This document shows positions 24,898 to 32,988 of a stretch of 64,000 nucleotides of DNA, one piece after another. Source of the stretch: Haloferax sp. Q22. GTDB lineage: Archaea; Halobacteriota; Halobacteria; Halobacteriales; Haloferacaceae. The position numbers and the translations under genes were made by a program. The DNA is taken from positions 1-64,000 of the forward strand of contig NZ_LOEP01000023.1 in the NCBI RefSeq assembly GCF_001482285.1. Direction: 5' to 3'. The notes under the pieces were generated by a model, which was not told the DNA's origin, made no database searches, and was given only the letters and a program-made list of their open reading frames with translations. How positions within the stretch are numbered: the stretch's first letter is position 1; each line of letters begins with the position of its first letter.

Positions 24898-26445
24898 ATG
24901 GCGCTCAAGGAATTCAAACTCCCCGACGTCGGCGAAGGCGTCGCGGAAGGCGAACTCGTAACGTGGCACGTCGCGCCGGGCGACGAGGTGACAGAAGACC
25001 AGGTGCTCGCGGAGGTCGAGACGGACAAGGCGCTCGTCGACGTGCCCTCGCCGTTCAACGGGACGGTTGAGGAACTCCTCGCCGAGGAGGGCGAGGTCGT
25101 CCCCGTCGGCAACGTCATCATCACCATCCGGGTGGGTGGCGACGACGAGGAGGCCGCCGAGACCGCAGGCGCGGACGCCGACACCGAGGAGACGGCCGAG
25201 AGCGACGACGCCGGCGACGCCGCCGACGACTCCGGGTCCGGCGGACGCGTGTTCGCCCCGCCGAGCGTTCGACGGCTCGCCCGCGAACTCGGCGTCAGTC
25301 TCGAATCCGTCGACGGCAGCGGCCCGAGCGGCCGTGTGACCGAAGGTGACGTTCGCGCCGCCGCGGAAGACGACGGCGACGAGGGCGAACCCAGCGGCCC
25401 GCGGACCGTCCAGAGCAACGGGAAGTCCGCGACCGCGAAGCGCGACGAGGGAACGTCTGGGTCCGCGTCGGCCGAGAGCGCCGATCGCGAGCAGACGCTC
25501 GCCGCGCCCGCGACCCGCGCGCTGGCCAAGGAGGAGGGTGTTGACCTCAACGCCGTCCCCGCGACCGAGATGCGCGACGGCGAGGCGTTCGTCTCGCCCG
25601 AGGCCGTCCAGGAGTACGCGCAGGCCCAGCGCGAGGCGCAGGCCGCGGACGCCGAGGCGGTGTCCGCCGAGGCCGACGCCGGAACCGCGACCGCCGAGGC
25701 GACGGGCGAAGTGGAGAGTGAATCCGCACCGCCCGAGACCGGCCCCGGTGCCGGCGAGCGCGTCCCCTACAAGGGCGTCCGCAAGGCCATCGGCGACCAG
25801 ATGCAGCGCTCGAAGTACACCGCGCCGCACGTCACCCACCACGACGAGGTGGACGTGACGGAACTCGTCGAACTGCGCGAACAACTCAAGCCGGTCGCCG
25901 AGGAGCGCGGCTCGCGGCTGACCTACATGCCGTTCGTGATGAAGGCCGTCATCGCGGCGCTGAAGGACTTCCCGTACCTCAACTCGCAACTCGACGAGGA
26001 GAACGAGGAAATCGTCCTGCGCGACGAGTACAACATCGGCGTCGCGGCCGCGACCGACGCCGGCCTGCTCGTCCCCGTCGTCCACGACGCGGACCGCAAG
26101 GGCATGCTCGAACTCGCCGACGAGATGAACGAGAAGGTCGAGAAGGCCCGCAACCGCAAGATTTCGCCCGGCGAGATGCGCGGCGGCACCTTCACCATCA
26201 CCAACATCGGGGGCATCGGCGGCGAGTACGCCACGCCCATCATCAACTACCCCGAGGTGGCGATTCTCGCGCTCGGAGCCATCAAAGACAAGCCCCGGGT
26301 CATCGACGGTGAGGTCGTGCCGCGAAAAGTCCTCACCCTCTCGCTGTCGTTCGACCACCGTATCGTCGACGGCGCGCAGGGCGCTCGATTCACGAACCGC
26401 GTGAAGGAACTGCTCGAAGACCCCAAGCTGTTGGTGTTAGAATAA
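24898..26445 (+). CDS. 2-oxoacid dehydrogenase complex E2, dihydrolipoamide acyltransferase
   Basis: The 515-residue core subunit. The lipoyl domain (residues 1-78) has the modified lysine K44 in ETDKALVDVPS. An acidic Ala/Asp linker follows, then a peripheral-subunit-binding domain starting at FAPPSVRRLARELG (119). A second segment of the same pattern, AAPATRALAKEEGVDLNAVPATE, begins near 202. After another linker comes the catalytic acyltransferase domain (from about 285, RVPYKGVRKAIG) with the active site SFDHRIVDGAQG near the end. The possible second binding domain is worth checking. The stop overlaps the E3 start as TAATG. Confidence 0.95.
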   Translation: MALKEFKLPDVGEGVAEGELVTWHVAPGDEVTEDQVLAEVETDKALVDVPSPFNGTVEELLAEEGEVVPVGNVIITIRVGGDDEEAAETAGADADTEETAESDDAGDAADDSGSGGRVFAPPSVRRLARELGVSLESVDGSGPSGRVTEGDVRAAAEDDGDEGEPSGPRTVQSNGKSATAKRDEGTSGSASAESADREQTLAAPATRALAKEEGVDLNAVPATEMRDGEAFVSPEAVQEYAQAQREAQAADAEAVSAEADAGTATAEATGEVESESAPPETGPGAGERVPYKGVRKAIGDQMQRSKYTAPHVTHHDEVDVTELVELREQLKPVAEERGSRLTYMPFVMKAVIAALKDFPYLNSQLDEENEEIVLRDEYNIGVAAATDAGLLVPVVHDADRKGMLELADEMNEKVEKARNRKISPGEMRGGTFTITNIGGIGGEYATPIINYPEVAILALGAIKDKPRVIDGEVVPRKVLTLSLSFDHRIVDGAQGARFTNRVKELLEDPKLLVLE

Positions 26446-27872
26446 TGGTCGTCGGAGACATCGCGACCGGAACCGACCTACTCGTCATCGGCGCGGGACC
26501 GGGCGGCTACGTCGCCGCCATCCGCGCCGCACAGAAGGGAATCGACACCACGCTCGTCGAGAAGGACGCCTACGGTGGGACCTGTCTCAACTACGGCTGT
26601 ATCCCCTCGAAGGCGCTCATCACGGGCGCGAACCTCGCTCACGAGGCGGGCCACGCCGAGGAGATGGGCATCCACGCCGACCCCGTCGTCGACATGTCGC
26701 AGCTACGCGACTGGAAGAACGGCGTCGTGGACCAACTCACCGGCGGCGTCGAGAAACTCTGTAAGGCGAACGGCGTCAACCTCGTCGAGGGCACCGCCCG
26801 CTTCAAAGACGAGAACGCCGTCCGCATCGCCCACGGCGGCGAGGGACAGGGCTCGGAGACCATCGAGTTCGAACACTGTATCATCGCCACCGGCTCGCGC
26901 GTCATCCAGATACCCGGCTTCGACTTCGGCGACGAGCCGGTGTGGTCGTCGCGCGACGCCCTCGAAGCCGACACCGTCCCGGAGCGGCTGGTCGTCGTCG
27001 GCGGCGGCTACATCGGGATGGAGCTGTCCACGACGTTCGCAAAGCTCGGCGCGGACGTGACCGTCGTCGAGATGCTCGACGACATCCTGCCGGGCTACGA
27101 GTCCGACGTGGCCCGCGTCGTCCGCAAGCGCGCCGAGGACCTCGGCATTGACATGCACTTCGGCGAGGGAGCAAGCGGCTGGCGCGAGGAGGACGACGGC
27201 ATCATGGTGACCACCGAAACCGAAGACGGCGAGGAAAACGAGTACCGCGCCGACAAGGTGCTCGTCGCCGTCGGGCGCTCGCCCGTCACCGACACGATGG
27301 ACATCGAGAGCGCCGGTCTCGAAGCCGACGACCGCGGGTTCCTCTCGGTCGACGACCGCCGCCGCACCGACGTGGAGCACATCTACGCCGTCGGCGACGT
27401 GGTCGAGGACACGCCGATGCTCGCGCACGTCGCCTCGAAGGAGGGCATCGTCGCCGCCGAGCACATCGCCGGCGAACCGGTCGCCTTCGACAGTCAGGCC
27501 GTCCCCGCCGCGGTGTTCACCGACCCCGAAATCGGCACGGTCGGCATGACCGAAGCGGACGCCGAGGAAGCCGGCTTCACGCCCGTCGTCGGGCAGATGC
27601 CCTTCCGAGCGTCCGGCCGCGCGCTGACGACAAACCACGCCGACGGCTTCGTCCGCGTCGTCGCCGACGAGGAGTCCGGGTTCGTCCTCGGGGCGCAAAT
27701 CGTCGGCCCCGAGGCCTCGGAGCTAATCGCCGAACTCGCGTTCGCCATCGAGATGGGCGCGACGCTCGAAGACGTGGCGTCGACCATCCACACCCACCCG
27801 ACGCTCGCGGAAGCGGTCATGGAGGCCGCCGAGAACGCGCTCGGGCAGGCGATTCACACGCTGAATCGGTAG
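26445..27872 (+). CDS. lpdA: dihydrolipoamide dehydrogenase (E3)
   Basis: A 475-residue FAD and NAD disulfide reductase that reoxidises dihydrolipoamide on E2. The FAD motif VIGAGPGGYVAA (residues 14-25) precedes the redox disulfide C47/C52 in GGTCLNYGCIPSK. The NAD site VVVGGGYIGMEL is near 186, the second FAD site YAVGDVVEDTPMLAHVA near 315, and the catalytic His-Glu pair is in HTHPTLAEAVMEAA near 448. It is the last gene of the operon and is followed by a GCAAAAG/CTTTTGC hairpin. Confidence 0.97.
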   Translation: MVVGDIATGTDLLVIGAGPGGYVAAIRAAQKGIDTTLVEKDAYGGTCLNYGCIPSKALITGANLAHEAGHAEEMGIHADPVVDMSQLRDWKNGVVDQLTGGVEKLCKANGVNLVEGTARFKDENAVRIAHGGEGQGSETIEFEHCIIATGSRVIQIPGFDFGDEPVWSSRDALEADTVPERLVVVGGGYIGMELSTTFAKLGADVTVVEMLDDILPGYESDVARVVRKRAEDLGIDMHFGEGASGWREEDDGIMVTTETEDGEENEYRADKVLVAVGRSPVTDTMDIESAGLEADDRGFLSVDDRRRTDVEHIYAVGDVVEDTPMLAHVASKEGIVAAEHIAGEPVAFDSQAVPAAVFTDPEIGTVGMTEADAEEAGFTPVVGQMPFRASGRALTTNHADGFVRVVADEESGFVLGAQIVGPEASELIAELAFAIEMGATLEDVASTIHTHPTLAEAVMEAAENALGQAIHTLNR

Positions 27873-27878
27873 CGATAG

Positions 27879-27907
27879 GCAAAAGCGACACGTTCGATTT
27901 CTTTTGC
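27879..27907 (+). terminator. hairpin after lpdA
   Basis: GCAAAAG (27879-27885) and CTTTTGC (27901-27907) are perfect 7-bp inverted arms around a 15-base loop, directly after the lpdA stop, with a T-rich 3' arm. It probably ends the dehydrogenase operon and marks the left limit of the AT-rich segment. Confidence 0.45.
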
Positions 27908-27996
27908 TGGGTTAGAGTATATCAACGGATTATACTATGTATTCTGAGGCAAAGTGGGACTAACTTTTTGAAACATGAGAAACATTTTCAGGGAAG

Positions 27997-29457
27997 ATGG
28001 ATGTTCGAAGTATCGAAGGGTTTGGAATTGATTTTGTTAGTAGAGACGATTATTCAGAGCTTACAGACTGCCTTCAACAAGTGACGGGTCTAGAAGAGGA
28101 ACCAAGATGGTGCTACATGGCCTCAAGTGAGGTTGGTTCAATTCAAGTGCAAAATTGGGGAGATGTGTCGGAAGGTAGTGAGTTTTCACAGGTTCACCTA
28201 CTTGTTATAGAATTCCCAGAGGATGCACCAGGTATGCGAACAATACTACTTAGAATTCCAGATCCAGAACTTGAGCATTTATTAGATTCTTATGAGAATC
28301 ATACTGTTGATTTGAGAGACATCCACGAAAGAACCACGCGAGCATGGAATTCAATTATCCCCTCAGATCTACCAGGGATAATTACTCAGTACAAAAGATC
28401 AAATAAGGTTCCACTTTCCGTCGAGCCTCCACTTACATTTGTATCGACGCAAGCGGTTTGCAAAGATTTGCAATCAAAAATACCAGTACCGACAGGGCAA
28501 CTCACATCTATAGACATGCTCAATTTTTCCGAGTTCTTCAGGGGATCTGCGTTCTGTAGTGAATTTGGACTGTCGCCAAATGGGCTCATGTCACTAGATT
28601 ACATCACGGAGTCGTCGGCACTACTAAATGCAGAATCACGCACTAGTGGTGTTGGACCTTGGAAAGGGTATTCAGGAATATCCGTTATTGAGTTTCATGA
28701 CAAAGGCAAATCAAACTTTTATAAACTATCTACTAGCGATTTACAGATAGGTCCGTTTAGTTCATTTCTACACAATAAGTCTGCGTCAAACATCGTCAAG
28801 CTGTTTCCATACATATCATACTACTATTGGTTCCGAGTACAGCCTGCGGAAATCCACGACTATAGCCAAGGTCTTAGGCGAATGCCAAGGCGTGTCGACG
28901 AGAATCATACTGGTGAATTTATTGACTTGTTGCAGGAAGCTCAAGCAGGATTTTATGACGAGTATATAGATCTTCTTGATAAAACAGACTCAGCAGAACG
29001 GTTGCTTAAGGGTCAACAGGGTATGAGCTTCGCGTATTCGGGAACAGGAGGTGGCTCAGTACAGTTTACTGGATCTCAACAAGAGATACCAATTCCGATA
29101 AACGAAGACAAACCTCTCCCAAACCCAGCATACCGTCCAGATATAGTCGGCGTGTTCTCAGCAGTAAAGCATGATCTCTATATGTCTAATGAAAGTTCCA
29201 TTAAGCAGTACAACCGTTTCGAAGAACGATACAGTATTGCCGTAGAAATGTTAAATAGACAACTTGACCTCCAACTTTCAGACAAAAATCGCCAACTTTC
29301 CGAGACCAGCGTTTATCTTGAACAAAATGTGAATAAACTAACAATAGCGATGGCAGTTCTCACCGCGATACTTGTTTTAGATGCGTTTGGGCTCTTCGGA
29401 GTAGTTGGAAATCGAATATCAGAGATGGCACAGTGGTGGATTGGAGCACTCAGTTAG
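27997..29457 (+). CDS. AT-rich, probably transferred gene: membrane-anchored protein of unknown function
   Basis: I do not recognise this 486-residue protein. Its base composition differs sharply from everything around it: many A/T third positions and codons such as TTA, ATA and AGA that neighbours avoid. The product is also less acidic than its neighbours. Residues 1-395 look soluble and mixed alpha/beta (for instance FGIDFVSRDDYSELTDCLQQ, a Cys-containing centre, and FPYISYYYWFRVQPAEIHDY near 270). A heptad-like helix runs about 405-444 (EERYSIAVEMLNRQLDLQLSD onward), then a transmembrane helix at about 448-470 and a short tail. TATA-like GTATATC and TTATACTA elements lie at about 27918-27938. 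It stands alone. Soluble sensor plus coiled coil plus C-terminal anchor is a plan used by CorA-like and some defence proteins, but no function can be assigned. Confidence 0.75.
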   Translation: MDVRSIEGFGIDFVSRDDYSELTDCLQQVTGLEEEPRWCYMASSEVGSIQVQNWGDVSEGSEFSQVHLLVIEFPEDAPGMRTILLRIPDPELEHLLDSYENHTVDLRDIHERTTRAWNSIIPSDLPGIITQYKRSNKVPLSVEPPLTFVSTQAVCKDLQSKIPVPTGQLTSIDMLNFSEFFRGSAFCSEFGLSPNGLMSLDYITESSALLNAESRTSGVGPWKGYSGISVIEFHDKGKSNFYKLSTSDLQIGPFSSFLHNKSASNIVKLFPYISYYYWFRVQPAEIHDYSQGLRRMPRRVDENHTGEFIDLLQEAQAGFYDEYIDLLDKTDSAERLLKGQQGMSFAYSGTGGGSVQFTGSQQEIPIPINEDKPLPNPAYRPDIVGVFSAVKHDLYMSNESSIKQYNRFEERYSIAVEMLNRQLDLQLSDKNRQLSETSVYLEQNVNKLTIAMAVLTAILVLDAFGLFGVVGNRISEMAQWWIGALS

Positions 29458-29468
29458 AAACACGGCCT

Positions 29469-29480
29469 GAACAGCTGTTC
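29469..29480. repeat. 12-bp perfect palindrome GAACAGCTGTTC
   Basis: A perfect palindrome between the stop of the AT-rich gene and the 3' end of the small membrane-protein gene on the other strand. It may be part of a bidirectional terminator or mark the right junction of the transferred segment. Confidence 0.5.
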
Positions 29481-29670
29481 ACCCGTCGTCGAACCACCAC
29501 AGCGCCAGCATCGTCCCCACGACTGCCACGGCCGCGGGGATCGACTCGTCGACGCCGAGTGTGCGGACGTCGAAGAGGACGACGCCCTCGAACAGGGCGG
29601 CGAGCGCGAGGGCCACGAAGACGAAGCCCGCCACCCAGATTTCGGGCGTGTTGACGTCGCTGATTGACAT
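29479..29670 (-). CDS. small two-helix membrane protein
   Basis: A 63-residue protein with two hydrophobic helices, at about residues 11-30 (IWVAGFVFVALALAALFEGV) and 43-60 (SIPAAVAVVGTMLALWWF), joined by a charged turn. The start MSISDVNTPEI lies outside the first helix. Composition returns to the GC-rich, chromosome-typical pattern here, so it is native, unlike the AT-rich gene that converges on it. An ATAT-rich stretch (ATATTTCGCC on this strand) is upstream of the ATG. Function unknown; it precedes no obvious partner, with serB upstream on the same strand. Confidence 0.65.
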   Translation of the reverse strand: MSISDVNTPEIWVAGFVFVALALAALFEGVVLFDVRTLGVDESIPAAVAVVGTMLALWWFDDG

Positions 29671-29721
29671 GCGCGGTGCTACGAGGCGAAATATGATAAG
29701 TGTTAGCAGCCCCCAAACTGT

Positions 29722-30369
29722 CTATTCGTCGGCGTCGAGAATCCCGTGGCTCTCGAAGAGTTTTCCGAGTCGGTCCATGGAGGCGACGACGGCGTCGCAG
29801 GCCGGGCGGACCGCGTCCTTGGGGACGAAGCCGACCGAGAGGCCGGCGACTTCGAGCATCGGGAGGTCGTTCGCGCCGTCGCCGACCGCGACCGTTCGGT
29901 CCATGGGCACGTCGTGTTCGGCGGCGTGGTTCTCCAGCGCCGTGTCCTTCGTGCCCTCGATGAGCGACCCCTCCACGTCGCCGGTGAGTCGGCCGCCCTT
30001 CACGGGCAGACGGTTCGAGACGATGTCGTCGACCTCGACGCCCTCCTTTTCGAGCGCGCGCTCGACGCCGCGTTCGAACCCGCCGGTGAAGATGGCGACG
30101 TGGTGACCGTAGTCGCGGAGTCGCTGGATGAGGTCCGCCGCGCCGGGGCGAAGTTCGACCTCGCCGTAGGCTTCCTCTGCGAGTTCCTCTTCGAGGCCTT
30201 CGAGGAGACGGGCGCGCGACCGGAGGCTCTCCGCGTAGCTCATCTCGTCGTTCATAGCTCGTTCGGTGATATCGGCCATCTCGTCGGCCGTGCCGTTCTT
30301 CTTGCCGAGGAGAACCGTCATCTCGGAGTCCGAGAGCGTGCCGTCGAAGTCGAAGGCGATGATGCGCAT
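29722..30369 (-). CDS. serB: phosphoserine phosphatase
   Basis: A 215-residue HAD phosphatase that makes serine from phosphoserine. Motif I is IAFDFDGTLSDSE with D7 and D9, motif II is AIFTGGFERGVERAL near residue 93, and motifs III/IV lie in DRTVAVGDGANDLPML near 155-170. The cap is inserted after motif I, as in SerB. It is divergent from serA, so two of the three enzymes of the phosphorylated serine pathway lie side by side. AGCTTTGAAACC, 27 bases before the ATG, suggests a leaderless message. Confidence 0.92.
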   Translation of the reverse strand: MRIIAFDFDGTLSDSEMTVLLGKKNGTADEMADITERAMNDEMSYAESLRSRARLLEGLEEELAEEAYGEVELRPGAADLIQRLRDYGHHVAIFTGGFERGVERALEKEGVEVDDIVSNRLPVKGGRLTGDVEGSLIEGTKDTALENHAAEHDVPMDRTVAVGDGANDLPMLEVAGLSVGFVPKDAVRPACDAVVASMDRLGKLFESHGILDADE

Positions 30370-30595
30370 ATCTGCCCGTCGTCGCCGCGGGGTTTCAAAG
30401 CTTCCGCGTCGGCAGTTATGCGGCGGGGACGCGACCCCGAGTCGGGCGACAGACCGGAAGCGACACCTCGGGCGGTTGCGTCGCCGGCGAAGCGTTCTCG
30501 GGACGGAAGACCATCTACCGAACCTATCGGACTCGCCAAAATAATACTAGCGGGCCAGAACGTCGATGGACCCAAGCCGTGCGAGACAGTCTCAA

Positions 30596-30620
30596 TGTCA
30601 CGATATCGGCCGTTGTGACA
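30596..30620. promoter_or_regulatory. inverted repeat before the serA promoter
   Basis: TGTCAC (30596-30601) and GTGACA (30615-30620) form a dyad with a 13-base spacer. CTTAACC, the serA TATA element, starts about four bases later. A bound regulator would abut the promoter, so this is a plausible operator. No regulator is identified. Confidence 0.4.
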
Positions 30621-30653
30621 ACCCTTAACCCGCACGGCTCTGACCCTACGCGC

Positions 30654-32231
30654 ATGAAGGTACTCGTCACGGACCCGATCGCCGACGCGGGTCTGGACCG
30701 GTTACGCGAGGCCGGTTACGAGGTAGAGACCGCGTACGATGTCGAAGGTGACGCGCTGCTCGAAGCCGTCTCCGACGCGAACGGGCTCATCGTCCGCTCC
30801 GGAACGCAGGTGACCGCCGAGGTGTTCGAGGCGGCGCCCGACCTCGTCATCGTCGGACGCGCCGGCATCGGCGTCGACAACATCGACATCGACGCCGCGA
30901 CCCAGCACGGTGTCATCGTCGCCAACGCGCCCGAGGGGAACGTCCGCGCCGCCGCCGAGCACACGGTCGCGATGGGCTTCGCCGCCGCGCGCTCGATTCC
31001 GCAGGCCCACGCCCGCCTGAAAGATGGCGAGTGGGCCAAGTCCGACTACCTCGGCAACGAGGTCAACGGCAAGACCCTCGGCGTCGTCGGCCTCGGCCGC
31101 GTCGGCCAAGAGGTCGCAAAGAAGTTCTCGTCGCTCGGGATGGACATCGTCGCTTACGACCCCTACATCGGCGAGGAGCGCGCCGACCAGCTCGGTGCCG
31201 AACTCGTCGAGTTCGACGCCTGTCTCGCCCGCGCCGACTTCCTCACCGTCCACACGCCGCTGACCCCCGAGACGGAGGGGCTCATCTCCACCGACGAACT
31301 CGAAACGATGGGCAGCGGCTACCTCATCAACTGCGCCCGCGGCGGCGTCGTCGACGAGGCCGCCCTCGCCGAGGCCGTCGACGCCGGCGTCATCGACGGG
31401 GCCGCAGTCGACGTGTTCGCCGACGAGCCGGTCTCGCCCGACAACCCGCTTCTCTCCGTCGACGACGTGGTCGTCACGCCGCACCTCGGCGCGTCCACCT
31501 CGGCCGCACAGGAGAACGTCGCCGTCTCGACGGCCGACCAAATCGTCGCCGCGTTCCGCGACGAACCGGTCATCAACGCGCTCAACGCGCCCTCGGTCGA
31601 CGAGAGCGCCTTCCCGCGCATCCAGCCGTACATCGGTCTCGCCGAGACCGCCGGGAAAATCGCCGCCCAACTGCTGGACGGCCGCCTCAACGAGGTCGAG
31701 GTCACCTACACCGGCGACATTGCCGCCGAGGACGTCGAACTCGTCACGGCCTCCGCGCTGAAGGGCGTCTTCGCGCCGCTCGAATGGCAGGTCAACGCCG
31801 TCAACGCCCCGCAGGTCGCCAAGGAACGCGGCATCGAGGTCGTCGAGTCGAAGTCCCGCCAATCGGACGACTTCCAGAGCCTCGTGACCGTCACCGTCCG
31901 CAACGGCGACGAGGAGATGACCGTCTCCGGAACGCTGTTCACCGGCGAGGACCCGCGCATCGTCCGCATCAACGGCTACCGTCTCGACGCCATCCCGCAC
32001 GGCCAGATGCTCGTCGCCCGCAACTACGACAAGCCGGGCGTCATCGGCTTCATCGGAACCGTCCTCGGCGAGAACGACGTGAACATCGCCGGGATGTTCA
32101 ACGCCCGCCGCGCGAAGGCCGGCGGCGAGGCGCTGACCGTCTACAACCTCGACGACGACGTACCCGAAAGCGTCCGCGAGAAGCTCCTCGCCGACGACCG
32201 CATCATCGACGTGGACCTCATCACGCTCTGA
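30654..32231 (+). CDS. serA: D-3-phosphoglycerate dehydrogenase
   Basis: This enzyme oxidises 3-phosphoglycerate as the first step of serine synthesis. The 525-residue protein is the long form: substrate domain, NAD domain with GKTLGVVGLGRVGQEVAKK near residue 140, catalytic TPHLGASTSAAQENVA with the His near 280, an intervening allosteric (ASB) domain from about 315, and a C-terminal ACT domain (NYDKPGVIGFIGTVLGEND, about 452-525). The ATG at 30654 follows a CTTAACC box by 27 bases. A longer in-frame GTG start at 30579, with its own TAATACTA box upstream, is possible. The ACT domain suggests serine feedback. Confidence 0.96.
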   Translation: MKVLVTDPIADAGLDRLREAGYEVETAYDVEGDALLEAVSDANGLIVRSGTQVTAEVFEAAPDLVIVGRAGIGVDNIDIDAATQHGVIVANAPEGNVRAAAEHTVAMGFAAARSIPQAHARLKDGEWAKSDYLGNEVNGKTLGVVGLGRVGQEVAKKFSSLGMDIVAYDPYIGEERADQLGAELVEFDACLARADFLTVHTPLTPETEGLISTDELETMGSGYLINCARGGVVDEAALAEAVDAGVIDGAAVDVFADEPVSPDNPLLSVDDVVVTPHLGASTSAAQENVAVSTADQIVAAFRDEPVINALNAPSVDESAFPRIQPYIGLAETAGKIAAQLLDGRLNEVEVTYTGDIAAEDVELVTASALKGVFAPLEWQVNAVNAPQVAKERGIEVVESKSRQSDDFQSLVTVTVRNGDEEMTVSGTLFTGEDPRIVRINGYRLDAIPHGQMLVARNYDKPGVIGFIGTVLGENDVNIAGMFNARRAKAGGEALTVYNLDDDVPESVREKLLADDRIIDVDLITL

Positions 32232-32248
32232 AGCGGACGAACCGCACC

Positions 32249-32261
32249 TCTTTCTGAAAGA
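32249..32261. terminator. short dyad between serA and the convergent coiled-coil gene
   Basis: TCTTTCTGAAAGA is a 6-bp dyad in the 39-base gap between two convergent genes, T-rich on both strands. It probably serves as a small bidirectional terminator. Confidence 0.35.
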
Positions 32262-32270
32262 AGAACCCGA

Positions 32271-32855
32271 CTACCGTCGGCCGAACGCCGACGTGACTTC
32301 TTCGACCACGCGACCGACGACGGCTTGCACCGTTGCAGCCGCGCTCGACTCGGCACCCGAGCGGCGAGGCCGGTCGCTCCGCCGGTCCGAGCGGTCGTGC
32401 GTCTGCTGACGGCCGTGGCCGCGACGCTCGGCCAGCAACTGTTCGTAGTGGTCGATTATCTCCTGTTGTTCCGCATCGGCACTCTCGAGACGCTCGTTGA
32501 GACGGGTGTTCGCGCGACGAAGCGCCTCGTTCTCGCGCTGGAGGGATTCCTTGCTCCGCGCGTCGGTGGTGGACGACGGGCGACGACTGCGTGACTGCTG
32601 ATGACTGTGTGACTGCTGATGACTACGTGACTGCGCTGACGTGGATGCCTGCGCTGACGTGGTCGTGGACGTGTGTGCGGACGGGGGTGCTGACGTGGCC
32701 GTGGATGCGTGTGTGGATGAGGCCGAAGACGCGGGGGCTGAGGAGGCCGAAGACGCGGTTTCGGACGGCCCGTTTTCGATTCCGTCCGGCGGGTACGTTC
32801 TCGAACCGGCCCCGTCCCGGCTGACGGTCCCGGTCGGCATGCTGCTGAGCGACAT
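32271..32855 (-). CDS. Ser/Thr/Gln-rich low-complexity protein with a coiled coil
   Basis: A 194-residue protein starting MSLSSMPTGTVSRDG. Residues about 30-100 are almost only Ser, Ala, Thr, Gln and His, with short repeats (SRSHQQSHSHQQSRS). A heptad-rich helix follows at about 105-145 (SLQRENEALRRANTRLNERL onward), then a basic Arg/Asp/Ser segment and a hydrophobic end (VQAVVGRVVEEVTSAFG). No signal or catalytic motif is visible. The DNA of the low-complexity part contains many short imperfect repeats (GACTGCTGATGACT-like), so length variation between strains is likely. An alternative ATG 63 bases upstream exists. Function unknown; the plan suggests a scaffold or surface-interaction protein. 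Confidence 0.6.
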   Translation of the reverse strand: MSLSSMPTGTVSRDGAGSRTYPPDGIENGPSETASSASSAPASSASSTHASTATSAPPSAHTSTTTSAQASTSAQSRSHQQSHSHQQSRSRRPSSTTDARSKESLQRENEALRRANTRLNERLESADAEQQEIIDHYEQLLAERRGHGRQQTHDRSDRRSDRPRRSGAESSAAATVQAVVGRVVEEVTSAFGRR

Positions 32856-32988
32856 CGTGTGGCAAAACGTACCACAGAATGAAAAGGATGCGTCAGACGC
32901 GCACCCGACGCGCGTCATCGTCCGCGGTCAGACGGCTCCACCCGCCGATATTCGCGACCGTCGGCGACGGTCGGCACCGGGCCGGTCG

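Noticed and set aside
24088-26358. 756-codon minus-strand frame opposite E1beta and E2
   Set aside because: It is a mirror of the coding strand, common in GC-rich genomes. The plus-strand E1beta and E2 are certain.
30579-30653. 25-residue N-terminal extension of SerA from a GTG
   Set aside because: A TATA element 27 bases before the ATG at 30654 and the usual SerA start favour the shorter form, though an alternative upstream promoter cannot be excluded.
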